From Acididesulfobacillus acetoxydans (lineage in GTDB: Bacteria > Bacillota > Desulfitobacteriia > Desulfitobacteriales > Desulfitobacteriaceae), in NCBI RefSeq assembly GCF_900016645.1, contig NZ_CDGJ01000109.1: a stretch of 28,633 bases of DNA; one strand, given 5' to 3'. The notes below the pieces were generated by a model. It did no database searches and had not been told where the DNA came from. It worked only from the letters and a program-made list of their open reading frames with translations. Both the position numbers and the translations under genes were made by a program. Numbering within the stretch: the first letter of the stretch is position 1; each line of letters starts with the position of its first letter. Below are positions 1-6,164 of this stretch, piece by piece.

Positions 1-326
1 AGGTTGGCATAATACTCCACCCCGTCCCGCAGAGCAGCTTCTGCCGTCAAACCCTCTTTCAGCTTCTCACGTACCAGCGAGAGTAATTCTTCATCTTCCG
101 TAATCAGAATCTGAGCATCGAGTATTTGGGCCTTGTTCCCGAGGCGCGCCTCGGCGCCGGCCCGGATCTTTTCCAGCTGCCGGCGGGCTGAGCTCAAGCT
201 CCGGCTCAGACGCTCATTTTCCTCCCCCGCCGTCAAACGGCTCCGTTCCGGCAAAACCGACGGCACATCTTTAAGCACCAGCGCCTCGCCGATCGCGATT
301 CCGGGCGAAACCCCTATTCCTTGCAT
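1..326 (-). CDS. ptsI: PTS enzyme I (phosphoenolpyruvate-protein phosphotransferase), N-terminal part, cut by window edge
   Basis: This is the first cytosolic enzyme of the sugar phosphotransferase system; it takes phosphate from PEP and passes it to HPr. The reverse strand opens at an ATG at 326 with the typical enzyme I N-terminus MQGIGVSPGIAIGEAL, and the frame stays open for about 108 codons to the edge of the window. The part present is the start of the N-terminal HPr-binding domain; the phosphorylated histidine, near residue 190 in the family, lies outside. A GGGAGAAG ribosome binding site sits just before the ATG. It lies 149 bp downstream of ptsH on the same strand, the usual ptsHI order. 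Identity is firm; completeness cannot be judged. Confidence 0.93.
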   Translation of the reverse strand, partial: MQGIGVSPGIAIGEALVLKDVPSVLPERSRLTAGEENERLSRSLSSARRQLEKIRAGAEARLGNKAQILDAQILITEDEELLSLVREKLKEGLTAEAALRDGVEYYAN

Positions 327-475
327 TTCCGCTTCTCCCTTCGGCCTTTAAACTCCCGTCGGCATCTACGATCCCGTGACATTCTGAGCCACGCCATCCC
401 ACCATTCGCTCCGCCTCGTCATCCCGGTTTTCGTTCCGGTCCATCCTCTTGGGATCCTGTTCGGGCATTCGGCCC

Positions 476-739
476 TCATTCACCAAAATTCCCGGCAAAG
501 AGCGCCTGCAGCCTCTTGTCTGTCTCTTCCTCATCCGGACCCTCTATCCTAATGACCAGGCTGTCCCCTTTTTGCGCACCCAGGCTGAGAACTCCTAAAA
601 TGCTTTTCGCGTTATATTCTTTGTTATTCTTGATTAGGATCACTTCCGAACGGCTCTGACCGGCCGCCTGCACCAGCAGGCTGGCCGGGCGGGCATGAAG
701 TCCCTGGGGATTTGTCAAGGTATACTCACGTTTAATCAT
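476..739 (-). CDS. ptsH: Phosphocarrier protein HPr
   Basis: HPr relays phosphate from enzyme I to the sugar-specific IIA proteins. The protein is 87 residues, normal for HPr. The active-site motif GLHARP places the phosphorylated histidine at residue 15, and NAKSILGV places the regulatory serine at residue 46, the target of HPr kinase in Firmicutes, so it can probably take part in catabolite control. The ATG at 739 is chosen because the protein then aligns with the HPr family end to end and AGGAG lies upstream; the open frame extends further 5' without family similarity. It is followed by ptsI and shares its upstream promoter module with the PRD regulator gene at 6165-8267. Confidence 0.96.
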   Translation of the reverse strand: MIKREYTLTNPQGLHARPASLLVQAAGQSRSEVILIKNNKEYNAKSILGVLSLGAQKGDSLVIRIEGPDEEETDKRLQALFAGNFGE

Positions 740-840
740 GTTATTTCTCCTCATCGTCACCAATGACCGGCGAGCTGCACCGTTGTCCGCCGGTCCGCCT
801 GTTTTACGCCGGATCAAGAAGCCCGATTGCGTCCGCTTCC

Positions 841-909
841 ATTATATAGCCTGCGGAAAAGGGAATTCAACCCGAAGATCCTTATAGTTTGTCACTGTTA
901 CTCTGTCAT
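841..909 (-). promoter_or_regulatory. Candidate ptsH promoter with upstream module shared with the PRD regulator gene
   Basis: On the minus strand there is a TATAAT -10 box (841-846), an 18-bp spacer and a TTGAAT -35 box (865-870). The 45 bp from the -35 box upstream (865-909) align without gaps to 8459-8503 in front of the PRD regulator gene, 33 of 45 matching by hand count. The shared core includes ATCTTCG(G/A)GTTGAAT and a TGACA upstream of it, where an activator would bind. Confidence 0.6.
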
Positions 910-1054
910 CTCTTTGAGAATCTATTTTGGCTTTATCCACGCCCCGTTTCACCCGCGACACGGTTTCCTCAGCGCCCCGGTGTTACCAAAGTTGTTTTCC
1001 ACGCTCTCTCTCACCGTTAATCTGCCCGGGTTAAAGAGCGGCAATGCAGACCCG

Positions 1055-1090
1055 GCAAAAACAGCCGGGATGCGCATGCACCCCGGCTGT
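1055..1090 (-). terminator. Rho-independent terminator of the APC permease gene
   Basis: A 9-bp stem (ACAGCCGGG at 1061-1069 with CCCGGCTGT at 1082-1090) is followed on the minus strand by a run of five T, 120 bp downstream of the permease stop codon. Confidence 0.75.
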
Positions 1091-1207
1091 CCATTTTCCG
1101 CTGGTTTCTTAATTATCATGCCGGTTCAACTTTGTCAGGGGCACGTGCAACGCCGTGAGCAACGTTCTCGGTTCGTCCGTCAGCGTGCCGGCTCAACCCA
1201 GGTGAAC

Positions 1208-2743
1208 TTATCTGGCAACCTGCTTTTCCGCCTGCGGGAAAGATCTCTGTTTCTTTTCGTACCTATGGTACATCCAGAAAGCTACCACGGTGAAGAACAG
1301 CGGTCCGGCAATCATCCAAAGAGTGGATTGCACATCACCCTGAGTCAGCGGCTGGATAATGGTAAAGAAGTTCGCGAAACCGACAGTGAAAGTCACAACG
1401 ACCGTTGCCACCAACGCCGATTTGTAACTCTTGTATACCTGGAACGGCTTCTCAATCTCGGTCTTTTTCTTAAAAGCCGCGAACGCTCCCGAAATGAACA
1501 TATAGGGAATCGTCATAGCTACGTTGGTCATAAGCACAAGTTTGTTGAAAAAGGCCGAGGCAGCCTGCCCTCCGAAGGACACGATGAAAATCATGACGGC
1601 CACAACCGCGCACTGTATCCAGAGCGCTCTCAGAGGCATCCCTTTCTTGACCTCGCCCATCTTTCCCGGCCATAGCCCGGCGGGGGTTCCTTCAATCATT
1701 TGCTTCAGAGGAGCATAAATCAGGGTGAAAAACGCGCCCGTCAAAGCCAGGAACATGGACAAGCCGACCAGCCGCGCCACCCAGGCGCCGAAGGTCAAAG
1801 CCGCCGCCTGATTCAAGCCGAATCCGAGTCCGACCTGGAAGCCCAGATTCTGCATCACGAGGTAAGACACATTCGCCATATTCACACTGTTTGAAGCCAG
1901 GACATGATTCCAGTTAACGAAAATACCAACCAAAAAGATACCCAAAGAATACGCTATCGCAATGATAATAGCCGAGATAGTGACTCCTTTCGGGAAAACC
2001 TTTTCAGCATGTTCCGTCTGGTCCACCAGGCCGCCTACCACCTCGATACCGCCATAGGCGAAGAGGGCGAACACGATAAAGGAAAGCATGGCCACCGGTG
2101 TTCCGTAAGCATGGTTAGGCGAAGCGACAAAGGAATGGAGAGACAGGATGGGCTGGGCGAAATGACCGTGATTGGCGATGAGGACGAAGACTGCGCCCAG
2201 CAAGAGGACGACATTGAGCAAAGCCACGGCCGTACCGCCGACAGACGTCACTTTCGTAATCTTATCCAAACCTTTGGAAGCGACGAAACTGACCACGATG
2301 ATCCAGACAATTCCCAAGAGCCCCAAAGTTTGAGTTGAACTCATGTGAAACAGTGTCCAGCTCGCGGTTGTGTCTTTACCGAAGATGGAATTAGACAGGG
2401 GAACCCAGATGGTCGACGCCACATTCACCATCCAGACCACATAAGACGCGTACCACATGAACGTTCCTACAAACGCGTACTTGGGTCCGATCGAGCGCTC
2501 CATCCACGAATAGATCCCACCCTTTTCATTCTTGAAGGCGGCGCCGTATTCTGCCATCATGAAAGCGTACGGAAGAAAGAACGTTATTCCCGAGAGCAGA
2601 TACCACGGTATGGCGCCGTATCCCATTAGGTAAAAGGACCGAGGCATGTTTGTAAACCCGAAGACAGAAGTGAAGATCATTAGGACTAATGGTAACAAAG
2701 TCAATTTGCTTTTGCTTTTTTCTTGGGACCCCATCTCTTTCAT
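1208..2743 (-). CDS. APC-superfamily amino acid permease, YjeM-like (glutamate/GABA antiporter family)
   Basis: A 511-residue polytopic inner-membrane protein with about twelve hydrophobic segments. The first helix carries the APC-type stretch FTSVFGFTNMPRSFYLMGYG, followed by MAEYGAAFKNEKGGIYSW, typical of the glutamate:GABA antiporter branch; the overall pattern most resembles E. coli YjeM, which is about 500 residues. The substrate is probably an amino acid or GABA-type compound, but the sequence does not settle it. Two starts are possible, ATG at 2743 or at 2734; both have only weak GAAAGA-type ribosome binding sites. It is transcribed alone, with its own promoter (2772-2799) and terminator (1055-1090), between ptsHI and the PTS operon. 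Confidence 0.85.
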   Translation of the reverse strand: MKEMGSQEKSKSKLTLLPLVLMIFTSVFGFTNMPRSFYLMGYGAIPWYLLSGITFFLPYAFMMAEYGAAFKNEKGGIYSWMERSIGPKYAFVGTFMWYASYVVWMVNVASTIWVPLSNSIFGKDTTASWTLFHMSSTQTLGLLGIVWIIVVSFVASKGLDKITKVTSVGGTAVALLNVVLLLGAVFVLIANHGHFAQPILSLHSFVASPNHAYGTPVAMLSFIVFALFAYGGIEVVGGLVDQTEHAEKVFPKGVTISAIIIAIAYSLGIFLVGIFVNWNHVLASNSVNMANVSYLVMQNLGFQVGLGFGLNQAAALTFGAWVARLVGLSMFLALTGAFFTLIYAPLKQMIEGTPAGLWPGKMGEVKKGMPLRALWIQCAVVAVMIFIVSFGGQAASAFFNKLVLMTNVAMTIPYMFISGAFAAFKKKTEIEKPFQVYKSYKSALVATVVVTFTVGFANFFTIIQPLTQGDVQSTLWMIAGPLFFTVVAFWMYHRYEKKQRSFPQAEKQVAR

Positions 2744-2771
2744 CTTCTTTCTAATACTTAGTTTTGATTTA

Positions 2772-2799
2772 ATTATAGTTATTTCGAGTAATAATACAA
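2772..2799 (-). promoter_or_regulatory. Candidate promoter of the APC permease gene
   Basis: On the minus strand TTGTAT (2794-2799), a 16-bp spacer and TATAAT (2772-2777) lie about 30 bp upstream of the start codon in an AT-rich stretch. Confidence 0.5.
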
Positions 2800-2848
2800 T
2801 ACTGCGAAAGAAATTTAAATTTTACCGTCAATTTATGTTCTCTCCGCG

Positions 2849-2903
2849 GACAAATGTTTATAATTAACGGATATTCGAAGACAAATGTTCATATATGACG
2901 GAT
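2849..2903. repeat. Two direct repeats upstream of the APC permease promoter
   Basis: The pattern GACAAATGTT(T/C)ATA, then a few bases, then ACGGATA occurs twice, beginning near 2850 and 2880, about 30 bp apart. The spacing of roughly three helical turns and the position 50-130 bp upstream of the permease promoter fit operator sites. Confidence 0.55.
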
Positions 2904-2906
2904 AGG

Positions 2907-2943
2907 TAATACAGTTTTATTTACAAAGTTGGCAACTGTATTA
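2907..2943. promoter_or_regulatory. 10-bp perfect inverted repeat, possible operator
   Basis: TAATACAGTT (2907-2916) is repeated inverted as AACTGTATTA (2934-2943) with a 17-bp spacer. It lacks a following T run, so it is more likely a protein-binding site than a terminator. The binding protein is unknown. Confidence 0.45.
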
Positions 2944-2954
2944 TAACTTTTCCC

Positions 2955-3075
2955 GTCAGCGGCAAATTTTGTCTGCGGAAGATCCTTTCAGCGGCAAATC
3001 TGTCTGCGGAAAATCCTTTCGGCGACAAATCTGTCTGCGGAAAATCCTTTCGGCGACAAATCTCTTCTGCAGTAA
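2955..3075. repeat. 31-bp tandem repeat, about four copies
   Basis: Each unit contains GGCGACAAAT, CTGTCTGCGG and AAAATCC in that order. Units start near 2955 (with one extra base), 2986, 3017 and 3048; the last is incomplete and runs into the terminator stem. The two middle copies are nearly identical. Confidence 0.8.
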
Positions 3076-3107
3076 AAAACCCGTCTTGATAACGGGTTTT
3101 TTACTGC
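3069..3107 (-). terminator. Bidirectional terminator downstream of the PTS operon
   Basis: A perfect 16-bp stem (3069-3084 with 3092-3107), loop of seven, with six A/T pairs that give a T run on either strand. On the minus strand it follows the IIA gene by about 50 bp. Confidence 0.85.
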
Positions 3108-3158
3108 ATTGCTTTTTGCGGCTCTCTCATCTATACTGGGTTTGTCTCTTACTTGGAC

Positions 3159-3527
3159 CTACCTTATCTTCCTTTCCAATTCATGCACCCTTTTATAAAG
3201 GGATATCTCTCTCTTGATCAGGGTCTTCTCAGCCAAAGCGGTCATGAGCTGATCCTGGGCATGAATGACCAGGAAATTGGGTGTGATGTCTTTCTCTAAC
3301 TGGCCTTGAACGAGCAGATTCTGGTATTTATGGCCCTCATAAAATTCCTCGTCTGCTTCTTCAAGGTTTTTTTCCGCCTGGGCAAAATTGCCCCCTTCTG
3401 CCGCATCCAAAGCTTCATAGGCCTTGGCCCGGGCATTTCCCCCGTGCAGTACGAGGTTAAAGACTATTTGCTCCAGATCGGGATTCGGGTTTTCCCCGTT
3501 AGTGTTTTTTTCGTTTGCGTTTTCCAC
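3159..3527 (-). CDS. PTS lactose/cellobiose family IIA component
   Basis: IIA accepts phosphate from HPr and passes it to the IIB cysteine. The protein is 122 residues; the family is usually 100-115, and the extra length is an Asn/Glu-rich N-terminal tail of about 16 residues. The motif VIHAQDQLM puts the phosphorylated histidine at residue 89, and AEKNLEEADEEFYEGHKYQ matches the conserved helical region before it. The start is a GTG at 3527, supported by GGGGAGG seven bases upstream. It is the last gene of the PTS operon, but a 480-bp spacer with the 17-bp minisatellite separates it from the IIC gene, so IIA might be made at a different level from IIB and IIC. Confidence 0.92.
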   Translation of the reverse strand: MENANEKNTNGENPNPDLEQIVFNLVLHGGNARAKAYEALDAAEGGNFAQAEKNLEEADEEFYEGHKYQNLLVQGQLEKDITPNFLVIHAQDQLMTALAEKTLIKREISLYKRVHELERKIR

Positions 3528-4007
3528 TTTAGCGCCTCCCCACTTTTTCTTTCGCCGGGCCCCGCCCCCGGCATCAGCCTCGCCTTGGCGTACCTTGCCC
3601 GGGCGTCTGCCTTGCCCGGGCGTCTGCCTTGCCCGGGCGCCTGCCTTGCCTTAGCGTCTGCCTTGCCTTGGCGCCTGCCTTGCCTTAGCGTCTGCCTTGC
3701 CTTAGCGCCTGCCTTGCCTTGGCGCCTGCCTTGCCTTAGCGTCTGCCTTGCCTTGGCGCCTGCCTTGCCTTAGCGTCTGCCTTGCCTTAGCGTCTGCCTT
3801 GCCTTAGCGTCTGCCTTGCCTTAGCGTCTGCCTTGCCTTAGCGTCTGCCTTGCCTTAGCGTCACTTCTGTCTTTGCGTCAGACTCCTCCGGGTGTCGCAG
3901 CCAATCTTTCGAACCATATCCCCGCCGTTTAGCGTAAAGCCGGCGAACTTTTCCCGGACTTCTCCCGCAGCTTTCCGGGACTTCTCCGGGAACTTTTCCG
4001 CCACTTC
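3528..4007. other. Spacer between the IIC and IIA genes, mostly minisatellite
   Basis: No gene fits. The 17-bp tandem repeat fills 3595-3866. Between 3945 and 4005 there is a second, imperfect repetition of CCCGGAGAAGT-like blocks (minus strand). Reading frames open through the repeat encode only repetitive Ala/Leu/Arg/Lys runs and are rejected as coding. Confidence 0.7.
3595..3866. repeat. 17-bp minisatellite, 16 copies, inside the PTS operon
   Basis: The unit TTGCCTTAGCGTCTGCC begins at 3595 and repeats every 17 bp to 3866. Three early copies carry CCGGG in place of CTTAG, and several alternate TTAGCGTC with TTGGCGCC; the last copy is degenerate. Because 17 is not a multiple of three and TAA/TAG occur in the unit, it does not behave as a coding repeat. 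There are no unique spacers, so it is not CRISPR. Confidence 0.95.
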
Positions 4008-5330
4008 TTAGCCGGCGAGCGCGGTCGCGGCCTCTTCTTCCGCCGCTTTCTCGTTCGTCACCAGCTCTTTCTCATACATCTTAAAAAACGGATAGTAAAT
4101 CAGCGCCGCCACAACCAGGTTCACTGCCTGCAGCGCGGCCCCCTGCCAATATCCCCCGGTGGCAATGATACCGCCCAGGAAGACTGGGGTGGTAAAGGAC
4201 GGCTGGGTCACAATCCTCGGAACGAGATTGAAAGCGAAGGCCGCGTAGTTAATCGTCACAGCAGCCAGCGGAGCCAGAATGAAGGGAATGAACATGATGG
4301 GATTGAGAACCAGCGGGGCGCCGAAAATGATCGGTTCATTAATATTAAAGATCGCCGGTACAATTTCCGTCTTCCCAATCGCTTTCAATTGCTTGGAAGC
4401 GGACAGCAGAAACATGATCGTCAAAGGCCAGGTCAACCCCGAACCGCCGATATGCGTAAACATGTGGAAGAAAGGTTCGGTCACAATCCCCGGCAGGGGC
4501 CGGCCCGCTTTGAGGGCCGCGTCATTCGCAGCCAGCTGGGTCATCCAGAAAGGATAAGCAACCGAAGAGACGACATTCATGCCATGGATACCCAGAGACC
4601 AGAGGAGCATCATAAGAACAATTTCTGCCGCCGCAGCCGGATAACTGTCAGAGGCAGCCACCAGCGGTTTAAAAATCTCCAGGACTAACTGGGGCAGGGT
4701 AATGTGAAAATGTGCCCAAACTGCCCATTCCAGGGCCCAGGAAAAGGTGATCATAAAGAAGAACGGTACCAAAGCCGTGAAAGTACGCACCACATAGGGC
4801 GGAACCCCTGCCGGCATCTTGATGACAAGTCCTTTCTCGCCAAAGAATTTCATGATCTTGGCCGTCATGATCCCGAGGAGAATGGCGACAAACAGGCCCT
4901 CGCCCCCGAGATAATTCAGTACATCCCCAAAAGCCACTTTCGTGATGTCTGTGGCCGGAAAACTGACGATGAGAAAAGATACCATAGACAGAATACCGGC
5001 CATCACGTCATCCAAATCCCATCTCGAAGCCAAACTATAGGCCGTGCCGAAAGCCACCATCAGGGCCATGATCCCGAAGCTCAAATTAAAGGCGATTAGG
5101 ATCTGCGGTTGAATAGGAGTGATGGCGTTGTTCCAAGCGGTAATGATGCCCCAATGCAAGGCCACCGGCGGATTGGAGATGATCAAAAAGACGGAGCCGG
5201 TGATGATCAGGGGCAAAGCAAAAATACAAAAGGCGTCTCGAATTGATTGCAGATAGATGTTCTGCGCGATTTTGGCCAGAACCGGCATAAAGTGCTCATC
5301 CATCCACTGCATAAAACGGTTGCTTTTCAT
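4008..5330 (-). CDS. PTS lactose/cellobiose family IIC component (membrane channel)
   Basis: This is the sugar-translocating membrane subunit, 440 residues, the normal length for a stand-alone cellobiose-type IIC. It has about ten hydrophobic segments. The family signature FNINEPIIFGAPLVLNP is present near residue 325, and PAGVPPYVVRTFTALVP near residue 175 fits the first conserved cytoplasmic/amphipathic part. The start ATG overlaps the IIB stop codon by four bases (ATGA), showing translational coupling with IIB. The C-terminus is Glu/Ala-rich. The sugar is probably a beta-glucoside, chitobiose-like or similar disaccharide; no phospho-glycosidase lies in the window to decide it. Confidence 0.94.
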   Translation of the reverse strand: MKSNRFMQWMDEHFMPVLAKIAQNIYLQSIRDAFCIFALPLIITGSVFLIISNPPVALHWGIITAWNNAITPIQPQILIAFNLSFGIMALMVAFGTAYSLASRWDLDDVMAGILSMVSFLIVSFPATDITKVAFGDVLNYLGGEGLFVAILLGIMTAKIMKFFGEKGLVIKMPAGVPPYVVRTFTALVPFFFMITFSWALEWAVWAHFHITLPQLVLEIFKPLVAASDSYPAAAAEIVLMMLLWSLGIHGMNVVSSVAYPFWMTQLAANDAALKAGRPLPGIVTEPFFHMFTHIGGSGLTWPLTIMFLLSASKQLKAIGKTEIVPAIFNINEPIIFGAPLVLNPIMFIPFILAPLAAVTINYAAFAFNLVPRIVTQPSFTTPVFLGGIIATGGYWQGAALQAVNLVVAALIYYPFFKMYEKELVTNEKAAEEEAATALAG

Positions 5331-5641
5331 GCTTGAGCCTCCTTGGTCAAAGCGAGAATCTGGTCAAGCACCTTCCCGCCGTTCATGGTGGCAAAGGCCT
5401 GCATGTCCACTAGCGCTACGGGAATGCCGTATTTTGCCGCCGCCTCCTCAATCTCCTTTTTCAGGTGCCTGACCTGCGGCTCCAGCAAAGCGACGGCATA
5501 CTCGGCGGCTTTTTTCTTGAATTCTCCCGTCCCTCCGGCGTCGACCACGATATCCAGATTTCTCCTCTTGGCTTCATCCGTGACACTTTTCGCCAGAGAA
5601 CTCGATGTGGCACCCCAACTGCAAAGAATAATCGCTTTCAT
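5327..5641 (-). CDS. PTS lactose/cellobiose family IIB component
   Basis: IIB carries a phosphocysteine and hands the phosphate to the incoming sugar at IIC. The protein is 104 residues, as expected. The N-terminal strand and P-loop read MKAIILCSWGATSSSLAK, with the reactive cysteine at residue 7. The start ATG at 5641 has a strong GAGGAGGG site. It overlaps the IIC gene by four bases. It is separated from the upstream membrane-protein gene by 167 bp that includes a duplicated 21-bp repeat, so an internal promoter is possible though I cannot define one. Confidence 0.93.
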   Translation of the reverse strand: MKAIILCSWGATSSSLAKSVTDEAKRRNLDIVVDAGGTGEFKKKAAEYAVALLEPQVRHLKKEIEEAAAKYGIPVALVDMQAFATMNGGKVLDQILALTKEAQA

Positions 5642-5761
5642 GTCGATACCCTCCTCTTGTATACAAAATACTTTTGACTCAGCGGAGTCTCTTATTTCCT
5701 CGGTCTGACAGGCATTTTCACGCTCAGCCAGTGCTGTCTGGGCGGCACCGGGGCCTACCCT

Positions 5762-5803
5762 GCGGTACCTTGCTTCCCGACCGCGGTACCTTGTTTCCCG
5801 GCC
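5762..5803. repeat. 21-bp direct repeat, two copies
   Basis: GCGGTACCTTGCTTCCCGACC (5762-5782) is followed directly by a copy with three changes (5783-5803) and the first four bases of a third. It sits between the membrane-protein gene and the IIB gene. Confidence 0.75.
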
Positions 5804-5808
5804 GCGGC

Positions 5809-6147
5809 TCAGGTTGACGGGTTTTCGCTTCTGTTTTTCCCCCTAATATTTGCGGACGCCAGCCCCTTGCTTCCCGCTCTCCTGCCCTCACCCCCCGCCT
5901 TCCGGCCCTTAGCCGTTGATTTGGTCAAGTTGCTCTGGTAAAGCCGCAGCATCTTGCTGAAATAACTTTGGATCCCGTATAAAGCAGCGAGGAAACCGGC
6001 CCCGAAGAAAAAGAGCAAAAGTCCGGCCGCAAGATTGTTCCGGCTGAGTTCGCCGACAGACTCCCACAGCCAAACAGCGGCCAGAAGAGCATAGAATAGG
6101 AAGATTTGCTTTTTGGAAATAGATAAATATTTGCCTCCTTGAATCAT
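5809..6147 (-). CDS. Unknown small membrane protein in the PTS operon
   Basis: I do not recognise this family. The 112-residue protein has two predicted transmembrane helices, about residues 14-32 (FLFYALLAAVWLWESV) and 38-62 (LLLFFFGAGFLAALYG), then a basic, Gly/Ser/Lys/Arg-rich tail with repeated KGRKAGGEGRRAGSKG-like sequence. The ATG at 6147 is chosen because AAGGGGTGATC, close to a full anti-16S match, lies just upstream; the frame is open further 5' but that part would overlap the regulator gene. It starts 17 bp after the PRD regulator stop and precedes the IIB gene on the same strand, so it is probably co-transcribed. A role in the transport system or its regulation is inference from position only. 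Confidence 0.7.
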   Translation of the reverse strand: MIQGGKYLSISKKQIFLFYALLAAVWLWESVGELSRNNLAAGLLLFFFGAGFLAALYGIQSYFSKMLRLYQSNLTKSTAKGRKAGGEGRRAGSKGLASANIRGKNRSENPST

Positions 6148-6164
6148 CCTGATCACCCCTTTCC

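Larger units (their letters stand above)
740..1207. other. Intergenic region between ptsH and the APC permease gene
   Basis: It holds the ptsH promoter (841-909) and the permease terminator (1055-1090). Open frames on the plus strand here are antisense shadows of the permease gene. I see no further gene. Confidence 0.6.
2744..3158. other. Repeat-rich intergenic region between the APC permease gene and the PTS operon
   Basis: No gene is apparent. In order it holds the permease promoter, two direct repeats (2849-2903), an inverted repeat (2907-2943), a 31-bp tandem repeat (2955-3075) and a strong bidirectional terminator (3069-3107). Base composition changes from very AT-rich next to the permease to mixed in the tandem repeat. 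Confidence 0.7.

Noticed and set aside
827..1675. 282-codon plus-strand open frame
   Set aside because: It is antisense to the APC permease gene for most of its length, has no family likeness, and its composition follows the reverse complement of a membrane-protein gene.
2955..3075. CRISPR array
   Set aside because: 31-bp units are head to tail without spacers; simple tandem repeat.
3306..3773. Plus-strand open frame through the minisatellite, repetitive Ala/Leu/Pro product
   Set aside because: Its start is antisense to the IIA gene and the rest is the 17-bp repeat read in cycling frames; no ribosome binding site.
3595..3866. CRISPR array
   Set aside because: The units are contiguous with no unique spacers, and no cas genes are near.
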